This document shows positions 6,919 through 14,581 of a DNA stretch of 34,455 nt, in pieces. The notes beneath the pieces were generated by a model. It saw only the letters and a program-made list of their open reading frames with translations, searched no databases and was not told the origin of the DNA. The stretch is from JBGPHT01 sp041484525 (lineage in GTDB: Bacteria > Acidobacteriota > Terriglobia > Bryobacterales > Bryobacteraceae): assembly GCA_041484525.1 (NCBI GenBank), contig JBGPHT010000079.1, forward strand, positions 1 to 34,455, written 5' to 3'. Each line of letters begins with the position of its first letter. The stretch's first letter is position 1. Both the position numbers and the translations under genes were made by a program.

Positions 6919-8550
6919 TCAGTCGAGGAACTCGTAAGCACGCAACGTCAGAAACTCCGGGAAATCGCCGGAGATCGACATCTCCTCAAATAGCCGGGAC
7001 GCCAGGTCGTACTTGCCCGCATCAAAGCGCGCGGCGCCGATCGTCGCACGGACCTTTTCCAGTTGCTGCGGAATGATCTGGCGCACCAGGCCGGCGTCGA
7101 TCGGGCGCCCGTCGGCGAGGCGCGCTCCGTGGCGGATCCACTGCCACACCTGCGTGCGCGATATTTCCGCAGTCGCGGCATCTTCCATCAGGTTGTAGAT
7201 CGGCACGCAGCCATTGCCCCGCAGCCACGATTCCAGATACTGGATACCGACATCGATGTTCAACGCCAGCCCCTGCTCCGTGATTTCTCCATCCGGAACC
7301 GAGAGAAGGTCGGATGCCTTGACGCTCACTTCATCCCGCGATACCGAAATCTGATTAGGCGATGACATATGAAGGTCGAACACCTCCTTCGCAATCGACA
7401 CCAGGCCGGGATGCGCCACCCATGTGCCGTCATGACCCGCGCGAACTTCCCGAAGCTTGTCCTGACGCACCTTATCCAGCGCGCGCTCGTTGGCGGCGGG
7501 GTCATTCTTGATCGGGATCTGCGCGGCCATGCCTCCCATGGCGTGGATGCCGCGGCGGTGACACGTCTTGATCAGCAGGTCGACATAAGACTTGAGGAAG
7601 TGGCTTTGCATCGTCACCTGAGCACGGTCGGGAAGCACGAAGTCCGGCCGGCTGCGGAATTTCTTGATGAAGCTGAAGATGTAGTCCCATCGCCCGCAGT
7701 TCAGGCCGGCCGAATGGTCGCGCAATTCGTAAAGGATTTCGTCCATCTCAAACGCCGCGAGAATGGTCTCGATCAGGACCGTAGCACGGATGGAGCCGTG
7801 CGGAATCCCGAGCTTCTCCTGGCTGAAGCAGAACACGTCGTTCCAGAGGCGCGCTTCGAGATGGCTCTCCATTTTCGGCAAATAAAAGTACGGGCCGGTG
7901 CCCTTGCCGATCTGAGCAGCCGCATTGTGAAAGAAGAAGAGGCCGAAATCGAACAGCGAGCCCGAAATCGGTTTGCCGTCCAAAAGCATGTGTTTCTCCG
8001 ACAGATGCCAGCCGCGCGGGCGCACCAGCAGCGTCGCGATGTTTTCATTCAACCGGTACTGCTTGCCCTCGGGACTGGTAAAACTGATCTCGCGGCGCAC
8101 CGCATCGCGCAGGTTCAGGTGACCCTCGATGTTGTTCTGCCAGGTCGGCGAATTCGAGTCCTCGAAATCGGCCATGAACACGTTGGCGCCCGAGTTCAGC
8201 GCGTTGATGATCATCTTGCGTTCCACGGGCCCGGTAATTTCGACGCGACGGTCGAGGAGATCGTTGGGGATCGGAGCCACCTTCCAATCCGATTGGCGGA
8301 CGGCCGCGGTCTCCACAAGAAAGTCCGGCATCCGGCCTGCGGCGATCTCCTGCTGCCGCACTTCCCGGCGGCGCAGCAAATCCTGCCGTGTGGCCTCGAA
8401 ACGGCGTGCCAGATCCGCCACGAAGCGTACTGCGTCGGCAGTCAGAATCTCGTCAGAACCCACAGGGAGTTGCCCACGGAGTTCGATACCATCGGGTGCC
8501 AGAACCGCATTGCGTGCGGATAGGGAGGAGGCGGACGATTGAGAAGCCAT
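6919..8550 (-). CDS. aceB: Malate synthase A
   Basis: 543 residues, the normal length for isoform A. It condenses glyoxylate with acetyl-CoA to malate and CoA in the glyoxylate cycle, in the cytoplasm. Diagnostic segments: NSGANVFMADFEDSNSPTW near residues 123-141, RGWHLSEKHMLLDG, the family signature RDHSAGLNCGRWDYIF near 275-290, MGGMAAQIPIKNDP, and HDGTWVAHPGLV. The tail AYEFLD is close to the usual C-terminus. Isocitrate lyase is not in the window. The start codon is the only Met before the conserved region and lies just 14 bp from the divergent LarA gene, so the two promoters must overlap the opposite coding sequences or be extremely compact. Confidence 0.97.
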   Translation of the reverse strand: MASQSSASSLSARNAVLAPDGIELRGQLPVGSDEILTADAVRFVADLARRFEATRQDLLRRREVRQQEIAAGRMPDFLVETAAVRQSDWKVAPIPNDLLDRRVEITGPVERKMIINALNSGANVFMADFEDSNSPTWQNNIEGHLNLRDAVRREISFTSPEGKQYRLNENIATLLVRPRGWHLSEKHMLLDGKPISGSLFDFGLFFFHNAAAQIGKGTGPYFYLPKMESHLEARLWNDVFCFSQEKLGIPHGSIRATVLIETILAAFEMDEILYELRDHSAGLNCGRWDYIFSFIKKFRSRPDFVLPDRAQVTMQSHFLKSYVDLLIKTCHRRGIHAMGGMAAQIPIKNDPAANERALDKVRQDKLREVRAGHDGTWVAHPGLVSIAKEVFDLHMSSPNQISVSRDEVSVKASDLLSVPDGEITEQGLALNIDVGIQYLESWLRGNGCVPIYNLMEDAATAEISRTQVWQWIRHGARLADGRPIDAGLVRQIIPQQLEKVRATIGAARFDAGKYDLASRLFEEMSISGDFPEFLTLRAYEFLD

Positions 8551-8564
8551 AGGGCTATAGTACG

Positions 8565-9863
8565 ATGGCCGTGATGCATATCGATCTCGCCTTTGGGAAA
8601 ACCGGAATTGCCGTAGACCTGCCTGAGGGGTTTCGTTATCGCGTTCTCGAAGCCCGAACCGCTAAACCACTGACCGACTGGCAAGGCGCTCTCGAATCGG
8701 CTCTCGACCGGCCGATTGGCGCGCCGCCCCTCGTCGATATTGCCCGCGGCAAACACAGCGCGGCCATTTCCGTTTGCGATATCACCCGGCCCGCGCCCAA
8801 CCGCAAGACTCTCCCTCCGGTGCTGCGCCGCCTCGAGCAGGCCGGCATTCCGCGCGAAGGGGTGACGATTCTGATTGCTACCGGGCTGCACCGTCCGGCG
8901 ACCGATGGCGAGATCCGGGAAATCTGCGGCGACGAAATCGCGGCGGCATACCGTGTCGTCAACCATGACGCCAGGGATCTCTCGTCCCATCGCCATCTGG
9001 GATCGACCGCCTCCGGCACCCCGGTCTACATCGACGATCGCTTCATTGCAGCCGACCTGCACATCACGCTCGGTTTCATCGAGCCTCACCTGATGCTCGG
9101 CTTCTCCGGCGGGCGCAAGCTGGTGGCCCCGGGCCTGGCCGCGCAAGAGACGATCAAGGTACTGCACAGCCCAAAGTTCATGCGGGATGCGCGCGCGGTG
9201 GAGGGCTCGATCGAAGACAATCCGCTGCATCGTGAACTGCTCGAGATTTCGCGTATGGCGCGGCACGATTTCCTGCTGGACGTAGCGCTGACTCGCGATC
9301 GATCGATAGCCGGAGTATTCGCGGGACACCCGGAGCTGGCGCATCGAAGTGGAGTCGAGTTCGTTTCGCAGGTGATGCTGGAGACGCTGGATGAGCCGGT
9401 GGATGCCGCGGTCACCACGTCGGCCGGATACCCGCTCGATCTTACTTTCTACCAGGCCATCAAAGGGGTGACCGCGGCTTCCCACATCGTGAAACCGGGG
9501 GGCCGGATTCTGCTGGTGGCGGCTTGCCAGGAGGGTGCGGGTGCGCCCGAGTTTCAACACATGCTGGGCACCGGCATACCAGACGCCGAGTTCCTCGATC
9601 GAATCGCAGGCGCACCGGTAACCGTCGATCAGTGGCAGCTAGAAAAACTGGCGATGGTCACGACGCGACGAGACCTTCTGTGGTACGTGCCGGGCCTTCC
9701 GCTTGAGTACCACGACCGTCTATGGGGCCAATCCTACACCACGGTGCAATCCGCGATTGAGGCGCTGCTATCCGGGCTGCCGCCGGGTTCCAGCATCGCG
9801 GTGATACCGGAAGGGCCCTACGTTTTGGCGAAGGCGCACGCCCATGAAGCGGTCGTGCATTAA
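8565..9863 (+). CDS. LarA-family nickel-pincer 2-hydroxyacid racemase/epimerase
   Basis: 432 residues, the normal LarA length. LarA uses a nickel pincer nucleotide bound to a Lys to racemise or epimerise 2-hydroxyacids by hydride transfer. Motifs seen: DITRPAP (residues 72-78), ATGLHRP with His109, NHDA, IEPHLMLGFSGGRKLVAPGL with His175 and Lys185, and LHSPKFM with His201. These correspond one for one, with an offset of one, to His108, His174, Lys184 and His200 of the Lactobacillus plantarum enzyme, so an active metalloenzyme is expected. Cofactor genes larB, larC and larE are not in the window. Substrate is not fixed by family: lactate, malate and sugar-derived hydroxyacids are all known. 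A second ATG at 8574 is an alternative start. The stop shares TTAA with the convergent gene at 9860. Confidence 0.9.
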   Translation: MAVMHIDLAFGKTGIAVDLPEGFRYRVLEARTAKPLTDWQGALESALDRPIGAPPLVDIARGKHSAAISVCDITRPAPNRKTLPPVLRRLEQAGIPREGVTILIATGLHRPATDGEIREICGDEIAAAYRVVNHDARDLSSHRHLGSTASGTPVYIDDRFIAADLHITLGFIEPHLMLGFSGGRKLVAPGLAAQETIKVLHSPKFMRDARAVEGSIEDNPLHRELLEISRMARHDFLLDVALTRDRSIAGVFAGHPELAHRSGVEFVSQVMLETLDEPVDAAVTTSAGYPLDLTFYQAIKGVTAASHIVKPGGRILLVAACQEGAGAPEFQHMLGTGIPDAEFLDRIAGAPVTVDQWQLEKLAMVTTRRDLLWYVPGLPLEYHDRLWGQSYTTVQSAIEALLSGLPPGSSIAVIPEGPYVLAKAHAHEAVVH

Positions 9864-11383
9864 CCCGCCGATTTCTGGAACACCTGCCGCAGCGTCTCAC
9901 CGGCGGCCGAGAGGTTGGCCAGCCACATCTCCACGTACTCGCGCGCCAGCACTACCCCGTCGGCCCCGGCGTCGAATGCGGCCCGCACCGACCGGCGCAC
10001 GTCGTCCGGTTTCGTCCGCTTATCTGTGAGTTTGGTCGGCACGTCGACGTCGATCCCGGGATAGATCTTGACCTGCCCTTCGACCCCGGCAATCGCGCGC
10101 TTCGTCTCCCGCGTCACGTAATCGGCGGACAGCCCCGACGTATGCAACTGGTCGTAGGGACCCTCTTCGTAATTCATGATCTTGTAGTAAAACGCCTGGA
10201 AATCCTTCGGGCCGGCGTCGTGGAATAGCGTAGAGCTTAGCCGGTCCATGTACGCCTTCATGCGCGGCCCGCCCGCGTTGTTGTAAGTGGCGATTTTCAG
10301 ATAGTCCGAGTAGTCCTTGGTGCGCGAATAGTCCTCCTCAGCGCGATAGAACGGGCTGAACGTCATGTTCTGCATGATGTGAAACCCGAAAGGTTTCTCG
10401 GGTGCTATCGCCTTGGCCGCGCCATACAATTCCGCGCGGACCTCATGATAGCTGTCGGTCCACAACTTCTCCCAACTGAGAATCTCGGGGTACTCGAGCA
10501 GCAGCCGCCAGAAGGTGACGAAGTAGCCGTCGACCGGCCGCTCATCCTTGGACGCCGCGCGCAGCAGTTGGTCCAGCAGCTTGTAGCCCGCCTGCGCGCG
10601 TTCCGCCGAGATACTCCGCTGCCGCGCTTTGGCACGGCAGTGCTCGCAGAAACAGGTGATCCCATCGGCCGTCCACCCGCCGCCAATCGCGGTCTGAAAC
10701 GGGCCTTGGCGTTCGCAGCCCCACGCAATCCCGTCAACCTCGTTCGGATATTCGCCGAGCACGCTCTCGATCTTGCCGATGAGGTGCGCGCGATAATCGG
10801 GGTGATTGAAGCACGGGCCGATCAGGCGCCGGCCGTAGAGATCGACCTCGGTCACCTTGGCGGCGTTAGGCATATTCCGGATCATCCGCCGGCTTTCGTT
10901 GTTGTAATCCCAGCAGAAGAAATCCATGCCGCGAGCCTTGGCTTTAGGCGCCACTTCGGCGATGACGTTGAACTTGCCATAGTCGGGCGACCGGAAGTCG
11001 TTCAGCATCGTGTTGCGGAAATACTTGGGGTTGTAATCGTAGAAAGCGCCCCCGGCGAATTGCGGATCGCCGTACGCTCCGTGATCGGGCAGCGGGATCG
11101 TACCGCCAGGCGTATTGCGCGGACCCATCTCGTAGTCATACGTGTAGGCCCACACCGTGTTCACGTTGCCCTTTTTCTGGAGATTGTCCAGGCACTGGTC
11201 GATGCCCTCGTCGATCCAGGCATGCGGCTTCATCTGGATGGCGACGAAGTTCTTCCGGTTTCTTACGGCGGCGCGAGTGCGCTGCGGCGAGGCCTTGGCC
11301 AGGGGTACCGACCGCCCCGCCAGGAAGGCGGCCGAGGCGGAACACAACTGCATGAACGTCCGGCGAGCTAGAGATTGGCGCAT
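9860..11383 (-). CDS. Tat-exported TIM-barrel, GH42-like protein (paralogue 1)
   Basis: 507 residues from the ATG at 11383 (MRQSLARRTFMQL, a twin-arginine signal); an upstream TTG is less likely. Not a family I can name. The layout recalls glycoside hydrolase family 42: an N-terminal strand FVAIQMKPHAWIDEGIDQCL, a Cys before a helix (GPCFNHPDYR, Cys191), a strand ending in WGCERQGPF with Glu224 at the place of the acid/base of GH42, and a CFCEHC cluster (Cys244, 246, 249) of the same C-x-C-x2-C spacing that binds zinc in GH42. The C-terminal part has GADGVVLAREYVEMWLANL. The nucleophile is not identified; Glu residues in FYRAEEDY or REYVEM are candidates. It is closest to the protein at 18366 and is transcribed away from the cupin gene. 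Confidence 0.7.
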   Translation of the reverse strand: MRQSLARRTFMQLCSASAAFLAGRSVPLAKASPQRTRAAVRNRKNFVAIQMKPHAWIDEGIDQCLDNLQKKGNVNTVWAYTYDYEMGPRNTPGGTIPLPDHGAYGDPQFAGGAFYDYNPKYFRNTMLNDFRSPDYGKFNVIAEVAPKAKARGMDFFCWDYNNESRRMIRNMPNAAKVTEVDLYGRRLIGPCFNHPDYRAHLIGKIESVLGEYPNEVDGIAWGCERQGPFQTAIGGGWTADGITCFCEHCRAKARQRSISAERAQAGYKLLDQLLRAASKDERPVDGYFVTFWRLLLEYPEILSWEKLWTDSYHEVRAELYGAAKAIAPEKPFGFHIMQNMTFSPFYRAEEDYSRTKDYSDYLKIATYNNAGGPRMKAYMDRLSSTLFHDAGPKDFQAFYYKIMNYEEGPYDQLHTSGLSADYVTRETKRAIAGVEGQVKIYPGIDVDVPTKLTDKRTKPDDVRRSVRAAFDAGADGVVLAREYVEMWLANLSAAGETLRQVFQKSAG

Positions 11384-11429
11384 ACGGTACAAGTAATATC
11401 ACGTGCAACTCGGGTGTATACTGCCTCGT

Positions 11430-11852
11430 ATGAAATGGTCGAGACGAGACCTGTCTTTGCTGATTCCGGCGTTGGCCGCGGCGCAGACGCCTTCGCGCAG
11501 CCCGGCGCTGCCGTCAAATGCATTCCGCCACGAGGATATTCCGGCCCGCAAGAGCGGCACAATCTTGATGCGCCAGATTCTCAAGGGCGATACTCACTCG
11601 GGATACCTGGTCGACCTGCATGAGTCCGAGCTGCCGGCCGGGGAAGCGCCGCACGCCCCACACCATCACGTTCACGAAGAGATGCTGCTGGTCCGCGAGG
11701 GGCTCCTCGAGATCACGATCGGCGGTAAGGCCACGCAGCTTGGCCCCGGTTCGGTGGCCTTTCTGGCGTCGAACCAGGAGCACGGATGGCGCAATGTCGG
11801 GACCACGACGGCCAAGTATTTCGTCCTGGCTCTGGGTGACGAAAAGGCGTGA
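11430..11852 (+). CDS. Tat-exported cupin-domain protein
   Basis: 140 residues beginning MKWSRRDLSLLIPALAAAQ, a short twin-arginine signal. The cupin 2 metal site is clear: G-E-A-P-H-A-P-H-H-H-V-H-E-E-M-L-L-V-R-E-G gives H78-x-H80-x3-E84 and a second His in the C-terminal motif (NQEHGWRN, His118). The longer frame from 11403 was rejected since the Tat signal starts at 11430. A TATACT box (11417-11422) ends 7 bases before the ATG, so the transcript may be leaderless. The stop overlaps the GTG of the next gene (GTGA). Small exported cupins of this type may act as sugar isomerases, dioxygenases or binding proteins; nothing more precise can be said. Confidence 0.8.
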   Translation: MKWSRRDLSLLIPALAAAQTPSRSPALPSNAFRHEDIPARKSGTILMRQILKGDTHSGYLVDLHESELPAGEAPHAPHHHVHEEMLLVREGLLEITIGGKATQLGPGSVAFLASNQEHGWRNVGTTTAKYFVLALGDEKA

Positions 11853-13012
11853 CTGCCGTGCACCACCACCACCATTCCCGCCGCGGGTTCCTGTCGAAGA
11901 CGATTGGCGCTGCCTGGTTGGGGATGTCCTGGCTGGAGCGGGCTTCCCTGCGCGCCGCACAAGCGCGGGCCCAATCCAAAGCGCCGCTGCCCACGCTCTT
12001 CGATCTCGAGAAGGTGGCGGACGGCATCTACGCGGCCATCGCGCGCGGCCGGGCCATCATCAACAGCAACGCCGTCATTTTCGAAAATGCCAATGACCTG
12101 CTGATCGTCGATGCCCACGCGTCCCCTTCGGCCGTCTACGCCCTGGTGGCACAGATTCGCCGCGAGGTGACCGCCAAGCCGGTGCGCTACGTCGTAACCA
12201 CGCACCTGCACGGTGACCACACGCAGGGGCTCCCGGCATACAAGAGCATCGCTCCCAGGGCGGACATCGTGGCGAGCGCGAAGACTCGCGCGCTCCTCCT
12301 CGAGGTGGGGCCATCCCGGCTGAAAGCCGCAATTGATGCGGTTCCCGGCTCCATCGAGAATCTCAACCGGCGGCTCTCGTCTGCCAAGACTCCCGAAGAG
12401 AAGGTTTATTACACGGAGATGATCGCGCAGTCGCGGGCGTTCCTCGAGGAGATGCGGAACACCACCGTGGAATTGCCCAACATCACCTTCGAGGATCACC
12501 TGGTACTGCACGACAAGGCTCATGATCTGCACCTGGCTTTCCGCGGCCGCGGCCATACCGCGGGCGACATCGTTGTTCTTTGCCCACAGAAAAAAGTGAT
12601 CGCCTCGGGCGACTTGCTCCACAGTTTCTTTCCTGTGATCGGCGATGGCTATCCGCGCGACTGGCCGGCCACACTCCGCTCTATGGCTGAGCTTCCGTTC
12701 GAGAAGGTGGTCGGCGGGCACGGAGGCGTCCATCCTACGCCGGAGCGCCTCGGTCAACTGCGCGCCTACTTCGAGGAACTCATCGAGGTCGTGGGGCGCG
12801 CCAGGCAGCAAGGGCTCCCGCTCGATCGCGTGCAGGAGACAATCACGCCCGCCTCGCTCAAGACTCTCGAACAGGGCGGCTACGGCGACTATCTCGTCAA
12901 TCAGGTCAAGCTGCACGATTTTCGGGTGCATCTCAGCACTCCCGCCGAAGTTCTGGTGCGCGGCGTGCGCGATAATGTGGCCGCGGTATTTCGAAACTTC
13001 GATCGAAGCTAG
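11849..13012 (+). CDS. Tat-exported metallo-beta-lactamase-fold hydrolase
   Basis: 387 residues with GTG start overlapping the cupin stop. A Tat signal (HSRRGFLSKTIGAAWLG) follows an unusual run of five His at residues 5-9. The metallo-beta-lactamase fold is shown by THLHGDH (residues 118-124), GRGHTAGD, IASGD and GGHGGVHP, which supply the two-zinc site. A ~70-residue helical insert with EEKVYYTEMIAQSRAFLEEM lies between strands. This is the SoxH/quinoprotein-relay-like group of periplasmic MBL enzymes, which often sit beside c-type cytochromes or PQQ enzymes; the substrate is unknown. It probably forms one transcription unit with the cupin and the two following GH42-like genes (16 bp to the next). 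Confidence 0.85.
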   Translation: MTAVHHHHHSRRGFLSKTIGAAWLGMSWLERASLRAAQARAQSKAPLPTLFDLEKVADGIYAAIARGRAIINSNAVIFENANDLLIVDAHASPSAVYALVAQIRREVTAKPVRYVVTTHLHGDHTQGLPAYKSIAPRADIVASAKTRALLLEVGPSRLKAAIDAVPGSIENLNRRLSSAKTPEEKVYYTEMIAQSRAFLEEMRNTTVELPNITFEDHLVLHDKAHDLHLAFRGRGHTAGDIVVLCPQKKVIASGDLLHSFFPVIGDGYPRDWPATLRSMAELPFEKVVGGHGGVHPTPERLGQLRAYFEELIEVVGRARQQGLPLDRVQETITPASLKTLEQGGYGDYLVNQVKLHDFRVHLSTPAEVLVRGVRDNVAAVFRNFDRS

Positions 13013-13027
13013 CCAACGAGTCTGCTT

Positions 13028-14569
13028 ATGAAATCGGATGATATCAATAAGACCGACCGCCGCGATTTCCTGAAGGGCGCAGTTGCCGGCCTCGCCGGAC
13101 AGATGAATGCGCAGCAAGGCGGGGCGCGGGCCGGGCAGACCAGGACCGCGTCTACCGACAAGTTCAACGGCATTCAAATGGGCCCGCAGACCATCCTGGA
13201 CGAGGGCATCGAGCGCTGTCTCGACCTGATTCAGGAAACCGCGGGCATCAATGCGCTGATGGTTTACAGCCACACCTACCACGGTGATATTCGAAAGCCG
13301 CCGCAGTTACTGGCCACCGACCACGGCGTTCCTCCGCGGGAGATGCGCGGCCGCAAACTGCCGTGGGTATGGGTCAAGCACCACGAGGAATACTTCAAGG
13401 GCACCATCCTGCGGCATCAGAAGGTCGACAAGAGTTTCGAGTACGCGGATCGCGACTTGCTGGCCGAGCTCGTCGAGCCGTGCCGCAAGCGCGGCATGAA
13501 ACTCTACGCCCGGATACTCGAGGGGACCGGCCGCGAAGTAGCCCGCATCGTGGAGGGCTATTCGAAAGTAGAGACGGTCGACATCTACGGCCGGCCCACT
13601 ACCGTCGCCTGCTGGAACCATCCTGACTACCGGGCCTGGTGGAACGCCACTGTCGAGGACTTGTTCCGAACCTATACGCTCGATGGCCTGCAGTGGGGAG
13701 CGGAGCGTCAAGGGCCACTGATGAACGTGATCATGCCCTGGAACGATGGAGCGCCCGTCTGTTTCTGCGAGCACTGCCGCGCGCGCGGGCGGGCCAAGGG
13801 GATTGATGTGGAGCGCGCCCGGCAGGGGTTCGAGGACCTTTATGTATATGTCCGCGGGCTGATGGCGGGAAAGCTGAAACCGGCGGATGGCGTGTTCACC
13901 GGCTTCCTGCGCGTCCTGTTGCGGTATCCAGAAATCCTGGCGTGGGAATATCAGTACCGGTTGTCGCGCGAGGAGGTTCTGCAAGGGATGTACGGCACGG
14001 CGAAAGGCATCAAGGCCGATGCGCAGGTCGGGTGGCATGTGGACCACCAGCCGTCGAGCTGGGACATAGTGTATCGAGCCGAGTTGAGTTATGCAGAGAT
14101 GGCGCCGTACTCCGACTTCATCAAATTCATCGCGTACCACGACATCCTAGGGCCGCGCATTCGGTGGTGGTATCTGGAGCGGCTGCAGAAGACGGTACTG
14201 AACGAGCTTTCGCTTGAAGAGTCACTCAACCTTTATTACGACCTCTTCGGCTACGACAAGAAAGTGGAGCCGAAACTCGACCAACTGGACAAGGTGGGAT
14301 TCTCGCCGGATTACGTGTATCGTGAGACCAAGCGCAGCGTCGCCTCAGCGGCCGGCAAGACGAAGATTTTCACGGGTATCGGATTTGACGTGCCGTGGGG
14401 ATCGAACCATGTTCCGGCAGATCCTGAGAAGGTCTACGAGGCCGTCCACAAGGCCTTCGAGGCAGGGGCGAATGGCATCGTTGTATCGCGCGAATACGAA
14501 GAGATGCGCGTGCCGAATCTAAAAGCAGTGGGACGGGCGATGCGCGAGATCAACGCGAAGAAGGCGTGA
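13028..14569 (+). CDS. Tat-exported TIM-barrel, GH42-like protein (paralogue 2)
   Basis: 513 residues. Tat signal TDRRDFLKGAVAGLAG. The domain starts at FNGIQMGPQTILDEGIERCL and contains the shared landmarks: VACWNHPDYR (Cys195), LQWGAERQGPL (Glu227) and CFCEHC (Cys245, 247, 250), then YAEMAPYSDFIKFIAYHDIL and the C-terminal GANGIVVSREYEEMRVPNL. It differs from paralogues 1 and 4 in GFDVPWGSNHVPADPEKV where those have DVDVPTKLTDKR. By eye about three quarters of positions are identical to the next gene, so the two arose by tandem duplication. Predicted to be an exported glycoside hydrolase-like enzyme; catalytic activity is inference. No clear ribosome site is seen before the ATG. Confidence 0.7.
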   Translation: MKSDDINKTDRRDFLKGAVAGLAGQMNAQQGGARAGQTRTASTDKFNGIQMGPQTILDEGIERCLDLIQETAGINALMVYSHTYHGDIRKPPQLLATDHGVPPREMRGRKLPWVWVKHHEEYFKGTILRHQKVDKSFEYADRDLLAELVEPCRKRGMKLYARILEGTGREVARIVEGYSKVETVDIYGRPTTVACWNHPDYRAWWNATVEDLFRTYTLDGLQWGAERQGPLMNVIMPWNDGAPVCFCEHCRARGRAKGIDVERARQGFEDLYVYVRGLMAGKLKPADGVFTGFLRVLLRYPEILAWEYQYRLSREEVLQGMYGTAKGIKADAQVGWHVDHQPSSWDIVYRAELSYAEMAPYSDFIKFIAYHDILGPRIRWWYLERLQKTVLNELSLEESLNLYYDLFGYDKKVEPKLDQLDKVGFSPDYVYRETKRSVASAAGKTKIFTGIGFDVPWGSNHVPADPEKVYEAVHKAFEAGANGIVVSREYEEMRVPNLKAVGRAMREINAKKA

Positions 14570-14581
14570 ACGGCGGCGCGT

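Noticed and set aside
7369..8523. 384-residue plus-strand open frame over malate synthase
   Set aside because: Antisense shadow of an intact malate synthase; no recognisable domain.
8442..9560. 372-residue minus-strand open frame over the LarA gene
   Set aside because: It is antisense to a fully conserved LarA protein and shows no family features; long shadows are common in high-GC DNA.
11672..13282. 536-residue minus-strand open frame over cupin, MBL and paralogue 2
   Set aside because: It crosses three real genes in antisense, and these have clear motifs and linked starts and stops.
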